A stretch of 10,647 bases of DNA from JBEKSX01 sp049516635 (GTDB lineage: Bacteria > Bacteroidota > Ignavibacteria > Tepidaquicellales > OLB5). This document shows positions 6,049 through 10,647 of this stretch, one piece after another. The stretch's first letter is position 1. Each line of letters opens with the position of its first letter. The position numbers and the translations under genes were made by a program. The stretch covers positions 1-10,647 of the forward strand of contig JBEKSX010000101.1 of the NCBI GenBank assembly GCA_049516635.1, in the 5' to 3' direction. The notes below the pieces were generated by a model. The model was not told the DNA's origin and did no database searches. It saw nothing but the letters and a program-made list of their open reading frames with translations.

Positions 6049-6232
6049 AATAATGATATAACCGCTGTTTACGACACATATAGTTACCATTTATTAATAC
6101 CTATTTCAAGTAACTCAATACGCTAACCGAATTGTAGGATACCACTTACAGAAAAATAAGATGATACTGACAGTAAAATCAATTTTTTACCTATTCCGAT
6201 TTTGATTCACTTTTATTAATATAGTATCGATG
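6049..6232. other. AT-rich non-coding stretch
   Basis: Stops are frequent in all frames. I see no gene, RNA gene or clear terminator in it. The right end presumably carries the promoter of the small-peptide/lipoprotein transcript. Confidence 0.5.
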
Positions 6233-6269
6233 TTGAAGGTTAAATACCTTCAAATCAGTGAAAGGGAAG
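6233..6269 (+). promoter_or_regulatory. Leader hairpin and ribosome binding site before the 25-residue peptide
   Basis: A perfect 8-bp hairpin (TTGAAGGT at 6233-6240, loop TAAAT, ACCTTCAA at 6246-6253) is followed by AAAGGGAAG at 6261-6269, four bases before ATG 6274. An outer TTCACT (6206-6211) can pair with AGTGAA (6257-6262), which would touch the ribosome binding site. The hairpin is real in sequence; any regulatory role is inferred. Confidence 0.45.
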
Positions 6270-6273
6270 TATT

Positions 6274-6351
6274 ATGGAAGATATAAAAATATTCATTTCA
6301 GTCCTCTTTCTATTATTAATTAACATTCTACTCTTCGCTATAATTCTATAA
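6274..6351 (+). CDS. 25-residue hydrophobic membrane peptide
   Basis: The frame reads MEDIKIFISVLFLLLINILL, then FAIIL and a stop. After an N-terminal MEDIK the rest is one continuous hydrophobic segment of about 20 residues, so a single-pass membrane peptide is expected. Support for translation comes from a well-spaced Shine-Dalgarno sequence (AAAGGG at 6261-6266), stronger than that of the next gene. The peptide ends 26 bp before the lipoprotein start on the same strand, suggesting a two-gene transcript. It resembles KdpF-type or stress-induced small membrane proteins only in being short and hydrophobic; no kdp genes are nearby. It could also be a leader that couples translation to the lipoprotein. 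Function unknown. Confidence 0.5.
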   Translation: MEDIKIFISVLFLLLINILLFAIIL

Positions 6352-6377
6352 TATTATAACTTATTTTGGACAAATTG

Positions 6378-6851
6378 ATGAGAAAAAATAGATTTTCTAT
6401 TATTATTAAAATAGTGTTTATTCTTTTGATAATATTTTTATATCAGTCGTGTGATGATGTAGTCAACGCCCCTCAGGATTATATTAGCGGAACCGTTAAT
6501 TTCATTGACACAAATCTTACATATACTAACGGTTATTATGCCATTACAGTATTTCCCGACTCGACTAATCCTTATCACCAGTCACCGATAGCGATAGATT
6601 CATTAACGATTATCAGAACCGGAAATTCGGTATCTGCTAATTATAGGGTCAATGGTCTGGCTTCGGGCAGTTATTATATCGGAAGCACCTGGATCAGAAA
6701 TTCTGATAAAAGTATAAGAGCAATACTCGGAGTGTACGGCTGTGATACCGCAAAAAACTGCACAGGCACATTAGTATCTATTCCAAATTACCAGGGGTCG
6801 AACAGCTGTAATCTTTTAAGCTGGACTGACACTCTAAAAAATATGCATTGA
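6378..6851 (+). CDS. Predicted lipoprotein of unknown function
   Basis: A 157-residue protein beginning MRKNRF, then a long hydrophobic segment and LYQSC with the lipid-attachment cysteine at residue 25. The lipobox is imperfect (Tyr at -3) but within the loose Bacteroidota range. The Asp-Asp right after the cysteine resembles acidic export signals of surface lipoproteins; that is inferred. The mature part has alternating strand patterns (DYISGTVNF, YYAITVFPDST, IDSLTIIRTG, GSYYIGSTWI) compatible with one beta-sandwich. Cysteines at 122, 128 and 144 may be oxidised in the envelope. I chose ATG 6378; a TTG four codons upstream (6366) is in frame but less likely. It probably shares a transcript with the 25-residue peptide and ends at the terminator near 6970. 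Family not recognised. Confidence 0.75.
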   Translation: MRKNRFSIIIKIVFILLIIFLYQSCDDVVNAPQDYISGTVNFIDTNLTYTNGYYAITVFPDSTNPYHQSPIAIDSLTIIRTGNSVSANYRVNGLASGSYYIGSTWIRNSDKSIRAILGVYGCDTAKNCTGTLVSIPNYQGSNSCNLLSWTDTLKNMH

Positions 6852-6892
6852 GTTTCTGCATTCTAGATTGCCCAAAATAGAATGAAAATTAA

Positions 6893-6963
6893 AAGCTCAT
6901 CCGTTTGCTAGTGAGCTTATTCAAGGTCGAAAAATACTGATATTACAAGATGGCCTCCGACCT
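6893..6963 (+). repeat. Inverted repeats in the 3' region of the lipoprotein gene
   Basis: AAGCTCA (6893-6899) pairs with TGAGCTT (6912-6918), and AGGTCG (6924-6929) pairs with CGACCT (6958-6963). With the terminator just downstream they make a structured ~100-nt 3' tail, a layout similar to 4190-4369 but weaker. Confidence 0.4.
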
Positions 6964-6968
6964 GGAAG

Positions 6969-6992
6969 AACCCGGTACAGTCCGGGTTTTTT
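6969..6992 (+). terminator. Rho-independent terminator
   Basis: Stem AACCCGG (6969-6975) and CCGGGTT (6982-6988), loop TACAGT, T-run to 6992. It ends the lipoprotein transcript. Confidence 0.88.
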
Positions 6993-7050
6993 CGTTAATA
7001 CAAACCAGCGCACTTCGATTTCTCAGCTTTTCTATATACGTTGTCACTAT

Positions 7051-7084
7051 AAAAAAACCTGTCAGACCATCGACCTGACAGGTT
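7051..7084 (-). terminator. Rho-independent terminator of the first T9SS cargo gene
   Basis: Arms AACCTGTCAG (7056-7065) and CTGACAGGTT (7075-7084) form a 10-bp stem. On the minus strand it is followed by seven Ts (7057-7051). It lies 22 bp after the stop of the gene ending at 7106 and is nearly the same as the one at 8815-8848. Confidence 0.9.
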
Positions 7085-7105
7085 AATAAAAAGATCATTT
7101 ATCTC

Positions 7106-8566
7106 TTATTTCACTAATGTCATTTTCTTCACATCTTTGAAATCACCGGCTTCGATCCTGTAGAAATATACTCCACTAGAGAGTTCGGAAGCATTAAACC
7201 CTATAGTATATGAACCTGCAGTCTTAAATTCGTTAACCAGAACAGCAACGTCGCGTCCTAATACATCGAAAACCGTAAGCCTTACATTCCCTGCTTTTGG
7301 AATGCTGTAAGAAATCGAAGTGGTCGGATTAAAAGGGTTTGGATAGTTTTGTTCAAGCAAATAAACTGCCGGTGTGGTATTTTTCACAGGTTGAATGCCC
7401 ACAAAATTCACAATGTTTACACCGAAATTAATTATTTGTCCATCCTGCCCGGCATAATTAATAGGACAGCCGGTACCCGGTGTACCATAATTTCTTGTAG
7501 CGGGTGTGCCAGAAGATTGGCGGACATACATGCTGCTGCTGGAAGCTGAACATTGCTGAACATCAATGATCAATGCTTTGGATGTATCAAAAGCAAAAAG
7601 GGTGTCTAGAGGGATCATCATCCATCCGCTGTTAGTGGAGGAAAGAGTTACCGTGGATCTGTAATAAACGTATTTCATATTTGCAGTATACCATGAGGCC
7701 GGCAGAGTAGTTATTACAGCCTGGCCTAGACTGATGGTCAATTTATTAAAAGTTGTTGTTGCGGTACTTCCCATCCAGAAATAGATGGCATTGATCAACC
7801 CGGGATGAGCCAGACTGGGTTGATTAAGCGTTCCTGTACGGATAAGCCAATTAACTCTTTGTCCGCCGCTCTGCCCGAACGGGAAAGTATTGATGCCTGT
7901 TCCGTTATTATAATTATAATACGGTGGTGTTGCCGGGGGTGGAGGAGTAATATCCACTCCACAATTAAGTACATTAACACCGTTTCCATAAAAAGTAAAC
8001 GGACATCCGCCAACACTCCAGCTTCTCCTATTACCTGATAGATTTGTATGTGCAAGACTGTAAGTACTGGTGGCTCCGGATGCTGCGCATTGTTCCATTT
8101 GTATAACAAGGCTCTTGGTGGAATCATAAGGAAAAGGATGATCTAATGTAAACTGAAGCCATGTATCGGCTGCTGCCTGCAATGTTACACTGGCTCTCGT
8201 AAATACGGTATCCATTGTCCCGGTATAAAATGTACCTGTCGGTAACGATGTGAGCGTAGTCTGGCCGAATATAAGATTGAAAGTTGTGTAAGTAGTAGAA
8301 GTCAATGGATATCCGGTTGCTATCCTGCAATAGAAGTTTGTTATATAACCGGATCGTGCACCTGAAGGCGTGTTAAATTCCCCGGGTGCAACAAGCCATT
8401 GGCACATCTTGCCTGCCGCTTGATTAAGCGGGAAAGAGTTAGCGCCTCCGCCGGTAGCATAATTATAATACTGGGGAGTTTGTGCTAACGGGTTTGCAAC
8501 AAGTACAAACAGCAAGACCAAAAATGCTGAAGCATTTTTGAAATTGAGATTGAAATTTGTTTTCAT
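7106..8566 (-). CDS. T9SS-secreted protein with two tandem ~175-residue modules
   Basis: A 486-residue exported protein. The signal peptide is residues 1-29 (hydrophobic FLVLLFVLVA, likely cleavage after LAQ). Two tandem copies of one beta-rich module follow, at about 31-206 and 215-385. Each starts with YYN, then FP..Q..G and WL, and continues with TTF, an LP turn, a Y..M..V strand, a strand ending in QC, and GCP...Y before a final GV.I strand. C160/C188 and C339/C367 are equivalent in the two copies and may pair. A Pro-rich linker joins them. Residues about 400-486 are a type A T9SS sorting domain (LLEQNYPNPFNPTT, then FDVLGRDV, SSGVYFYRIEAG, KKMTLVK). The protein should pass the outer membrane and be surface-attached or released. 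Role unknown, possibly adhesion or cell-surface structure. Confidence 0.9.
   Translation of the reverse strand: MKTNFNLNFKNASAFLVLLFVLVANPLAQTPQYYNYATGGGANSFPLNQAAGKMCQWLVAPGEFNTPSGARSGYITNFYCRIATGYPLTSTTYTTFNLIFGQTTLTSLPTGTFYTGTMDTVFTRASVTLQAAADTWLQFTLDHPFPYDSTKSLVIQMEQCAASGATSTYSLAHTNLSGNRRSWSVGGCPFTFYGNGVNVLNCGVDITPPPPATPPYYNYNNGTGINTFPFGQSGGQRVNWLIRTGTLNQPSLAHPGLINAIYFWMGSTATTTFNKLTISLGQAVITTLPASWYTANMKYVYYRSTVTLSSTNSGWMMIPLDTLFAFDTSKALIIDVQQCSASSSSMYVRQSSGTPATRNYGTPGTGCPINYAGQDGQIINFGVNIVNFVGIQPVKNTTPAVYLLEQNYPNPFNPTTSISYSIPKAGNVRLTVFDVLGRDVAVLVNEFKTAGSYTIGFNASELSSGVYFYRIEAGDFKDVKKMTLVK
7109..7369 (-). repeat. T9SS sorting-domain repeat, copy 1
   Basis: This segment encodes the sorting domain and matches 8872-9129 closely in both protein and DNA, most strongly over the last ~20 codons. 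The similarity continues past the stop into the terminator. Confidence 0.8.
7412..7924 (-). repeat. Second module of the first cargo gene, close match to the second gene's module
   Basis: The encoded module (residues 215-385) is much closer to the module at 9823-10341 than to its own tandem neighbour at 7949-8476. Shared blocks include MGSTAT, TLSSTNSGWM, ALIIDVQQC and RNYGTPGTGCPINY. The 20-bp string TTAATAGGACAGCCGGTACC occurs at 7458-7477 and 9869-9888. Confidence 0.8.
7949..8476 (-). repeat. First, more divergent module of the first cargo gene
   Basis: It encodes residues 31-206. It has the same strand order and the same two cysteines as the other modules, but a different middle and end (TNLSGNRRSWSVGGCPF). 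Confidence 0.75.
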
Positions 8567-8814
8567 GGTTAAAAAACTTAAGTTTTGAGAATAATGAGTT
8601 AGTTAAAAACGTATCATCAATATTACTCAAAGAACTTTGGTGTGAAAGATAACCAGAATGGAAAATCGAATTCTTTCCCCCTCCTCATAGTTATATTATA
8701 ATAGTAAATCGAGAAAATCAAGTGTCTTTACAGGTACTAACCTAAGTCCCAAATATTGCTTAATGCTCTTTAGATAGCTATACAGGCTCCTTTCTAATAT
8801 GGCATATATAGCAT
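8567..8814 (-). promoter_or_regulatory. Upstream region of the first T9SS cargo gene
   Basis: No gene is visible. On the minus strand the last ~25 bases before the ATG include CAAAACTTAA, also found before the second cargo gene. About 110-120 bases upstream the minus strand reads TGAGGAGGGGGAA (8687-8675), matched by TGAGGTGGGGAA upstream of the second gene. These shared blocks probably mark the promoter or a common regulatory site. The exact transcription start cannot be placed. Confidence 0.4.
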
Positions 8815-8848
8815 AAAAAAACCTGTCAGGTTATTGGCCTGACAGGTT
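8815..8848 (-). terminator. Rho-independent terminator of the second T9SS cargo gene
   Basis: Arms AACCTGTCAGG (8820-8830) and CCTGACAGGTT (8838-8848) form an 11-bp stem, loop TTATTGG, followed on the minus strand by Ts to 8815. It is 20 bp past the stop of the gene ending at 8869. Arms match the copy at 7051-7084; loops differ. Confidence 0.9.
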
Positions 8849-8868
8849 AATAAAAAGATCGAAATCTC

Positions 8869-10407
8869 TTATTTCACTAATGTCATTTTCTTCACATCTT
8901 TAAAATCACCAGCTTCGATCCTGTATAAATAGACTCCGCTGGCAAGATTAAGAGCATTGAAATTAACGTCATAGGTACCTGCGTTCTTGAATTCATTGAC
9001 CAGAATTTTTACTTCCCTGCCCAGCATGTCGAATACTCTTAATTTAACATTCCCGGCTTTCGGAATCGAGAATGAGATCTTAGTAGTCGGGTTGAACGGG
9101 TTGGGATAATTCTGTGCAAGGTTGTATCCGTTCGGTATGTTACTTGTGATCTGGTGGATACCTGTCATGACCGGTAATTCTTTGTTCCATGTTCCCTGAA
9201 TTTCGGCAGCGGTCAAAGCCCTGCTGTAAAGTCTGAACTCATCCATCAAACCTCCTGTATTTAATGAATACGCTCCGCCGGTGTATCCTGCTACCCTGAA
9301 TCCCGTTCCTGTCGGCATGCTTATTACCCTCGGATTAGTGCTAACAAAAGCACCATCCATATATATTAAAACGTTTGCGGAGCCGTCATATACAAAATGG
9401 AACACGTGGCTGCCCGGCATCGGACATGCTATTATAATATCGGTTAATGGACCTCTTAATAGCATGTTATTAGGATAAGCTGCTCCGGCATAGAAACAGC
9501 GGAAAGTCGTTGAGCCCGCGTCTCCAAATAAGTATACCGGGTTACCCGACACAACTTCTACAAGATTGCTCACCCAGAAGCTGATTGTCCATGGAGAAGA
9601 ACCTAAAGCGCAGTTCCAGCCTACGTTCACCCCGTTGGTTCCCGAAGCACCAGTCCCGACTATACATGTATCGAACTCGCCTCCTGAAGTAAGGTTGACA
9701 CCCGTGAACGGAGCCGGATTTGTTCCAACCGGAGCACTTGCAAAGTTCGGTGTTACACCGACACCGTTGTTATGGAACCTGTAGTAAATCAATTCAGGTA
9801 CACTCCATAATACCGGTGGTGTTATATCCACTCCGAAATTCATCAGCTGACCATCCTGACCGACATAGTTAATAGGACAGCCGGTACCAGGTGTGCCGTA
9901 ATTTCTTAACATTCCCGAACCGGTGGATTGACGGACATATATGGTGCCGGGGGCAGCTAAACATTGCTGAACATCTATGATCAAAGCTTTGGCAGTATCA
10001 TAAGCGAAAGGATGACCCAATGTAATACTCATCCACCCGGAGTTAGTGGATGAGAGAGTTGCTGTTGCCCTGAAATAAACCGTATCCATCGTCCCTGCAT
10101 ACCAACCGGACGGCAGATTTGTGATTGCTGCCTGACCTAATTTAATACACAGGTTGGTAAAAGTTGCTGTAGCCGTACTTCCCATATAGAAATACAATGT
10201 AGTAATATTACCCGGAGGAGCCGGGGTCGGAGTAAGCATTGTATGGGGAAGTATAAGCCAGTGAACCCGTTGACCTCCTGCTTGACCCCATGGGTAAGTA
10301 TTAATACTTGCCCCTGCATTAGTGTTGTAATACTGGGGTGTTTGAGCAAAGACATTAACTATACTTACGATCAACAAAAAAGTGAGGAGAGTAATTAATT
10401 TTTTCAT
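8869..10407 (-). CDS. T9SS-secreted protein with one module and a LamG-like domain
   Basis: A 512-residue exported protein. The signal peptide is about residues 1-22 (MKKLITLLTFLLIVSIVNVF, then AQ). Residues 23-195 are the same module found twice in the neighbouring paralogue, with cysteines C149 and C177 at the equivalent places. Residues about 205-408 look like a concanavalin/laminin-G-like jelly roll (Laminin_G_3 type): WTISFWV at 273-279, HVFHFVYDGSANVLIYMDG, and the telltale DEFRLYSRALTAAEI at 389-403. Such domains often bind carbohydrate or mediate adhesion; ligand unknown here. Residues about 427-512 are the type A T9SS sorting domain ending in KKMTLVK. The gene has its own terminator and upstream region, so it is transcribed separately from the downstream paralogue. 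Confidence 0.92.
   Translation of the reverse strand: MKKLITLLTFLLIVSIVNVFAQTPQYYNTNAGASINTYPWGQAGGQRVHWLILPHTMLTPTPAPPGNITTLYFYMGSTATATFTNLCIKLGQAAITNLPSGWYAGTMDTVYFRATATLSSTNSGWMSITLGHPFAYDTAKALIIDVQQCLAAPGTIYVRQSTGSGMLRNYGTPGTGCPINYVGQDGQLMNFGVDITPPVLWSVPELIYYRFHNNGVGVTPNFASAPVGTNPAPFTGVNLTSGGEFDTCIVGTGASGTNGVNVGWNCALGSSPWTISFWVSNLVEVVSGNPVYLFGDAGSTTFRCFYAGAAYPNNMLLRGPLTDIIIACPMPGSHVFHFVYDGSANVLIYMDGAFVSTNPRVISMPTGTGFRVAGYTGGAYSLNTGGLMDEFRLYSRALTAAEIQGTWNKELPVMTGIHQITSNIPNGYNLAQNYPNPFNPTTKISFSIPKAGNVKLRVFDMLGREVKILVNEFKNAGTYDVNFNALNLASGVYLYRIEAGDFKDVKKMTLVK
8872..9129 (-). repeat. T9SS sorting-domain repeat, copy 2
   Basis: Partner of 7109-7369. The last 15 residues (EAGDFKDVKKMTLVK) are identical in both proteins, and the DNA around the stop codon and terminator is nearly the same. 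Confidence 0.8.
9823..10341 (-). repeat. Shared ~175-residue module of the second cargo gene
   Basis: Encodes residues 23-195 and pairs with 7412-7924. Unlike that copy it sits directly after the signal peptide, so the same module occupies different positions in the two proteins. Confidence 0.8.
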
Positions 10408-10647
10408 AATGTTAATAAATTAAGTTTTGAAAAATGATTTTAAGAAATGTTTTCTGATTGGTCTTTTTTTTAGGGATAATAATAATCCCTTCCTCAACAG
10501 AATATGAAATAATAATTTGCGATTTAGATCGCTCTTATAAATCATTTCGAAATTCCCCACCTCAAGGATATAGTAAAAGTATACTATAACAAAACGTATT
10601 TACAATGGGAATTTATTATTTTGAAAGTAATAAGTCAACCCCTATTT
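10408..10647 (-). promoter_or_regulatory. Upstream region of the second T9SS cargo gene
   Basis: The minus strand carries CAAAACTTAA close to the ATG, and TGAGGTGGGGAA (10564-10553), both shared with the paralogue. ATAGTA-N6-TACTAT at 10570-10587 is a symmetric 6-bp inverted repeat, a possible protein site. GGGAT at 10473-10477 pairs with ATCCC at 10485-10489, but no U-run follows on the minus strand. No gene is visible to the window end. Confidence 0.4.

Noticed and set aside
10473..10489. GGGAT/ATCCC hairpin upstream of the second cargo gene as a terminator
   Set aside because: Only 5 bp; on the minus strand it is followed by As rather than Ts, and on the + strand the T-run comes before the hairpin.
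1..10647. Defence islands, CRISPR arrays, transposases, integrases, tRNA or rRNA genes
   Set aside because: No regularly spaced repeats, transposase or integrase motifs or tRNA-like cloverleaf were seen on either strand. The nuclease at 235-1974 fits DNA repair better than defence.

Overview
The window looks like a chromosomal segment from a member of the Ignavibacteriota/Bacteroidota (FCB) group. The main evidence is the two secreted proteins at the right end. Both end in the C-terminal sorting domain of the type IX secretion system (T9SS) in the form typical of Ignavibacteria: NYPNPFNPTT, then SIPKAGNV, FD.LGR.V, SGVY.YRIEAGDFKDVKKMTLVK. AT-rich intergenic DNA, often weak Shine-Dalgarno sequences, a Bacteroidota-type beta-barrel protein and a Bacteroidota-type thioredoxin-fold protein agree. 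The genus cannot be determined from sequence inspection alone.

Left part (1-2300). A short structured intergenic stretch precedes a 579-residue DNA-repair-type protein. It fuses a DnaQ-like 3'-5' exonuclease to a UvrC/Cho-like GIY-YIG endonuclease with a four-cysteine cluster and a UVR motif, but lacks the C-terminal UvrC nuclease half. A minus-strand remnant of a CoA-binding (YccU-like) protein follows.

Middle-left (2301-4370). A 175-residue helical protein of unknown function is followed after 32 bp by an outer-membrane beta-barrel protein. Next come the apparent remains of a secreted-protein gene with a lost start codon, a 75-residue cysteine-rich protein, and a strongly structured 3' region with several competing GC-rich arms ending in an intrinsic terminator.

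Middle-right (4371-6992). A minus-strand thioredoxin-fold protein with one active-site cysteine diverges from an NADP-binding F420-reductase-like oxidoreductase. The oxidoreductase gene has a perfect 18-bp palindrome between a -10-like box and its ribosome binding site. Then come a probable frameshifted gene remnant, a 25-residue membrane peptide with its own ribosome binding site, a lipoprotein, and a + strand terminator.

Right part (7051-10647). Two minus-strand paralogous T9SS cargo genes each have their own promoter region and a near-identical terminator. They share an uncharacterised ~175-residue beta-rich module. One protein carries it twice; the other carries it once followed by a LamG-like domain. 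The coding, terminator and upstream similarity indicates duplication with domain exchange.

I found no defence system, transposase, CRISPR array, tRNA or rRNA. The best candidates for something undescribed are the structured 3' RNA at 4190-4369, the palindromic operator at 5143-5160 and the 25-residue membrane peptide at 6274-6351. All three are inferences from sequence alone.
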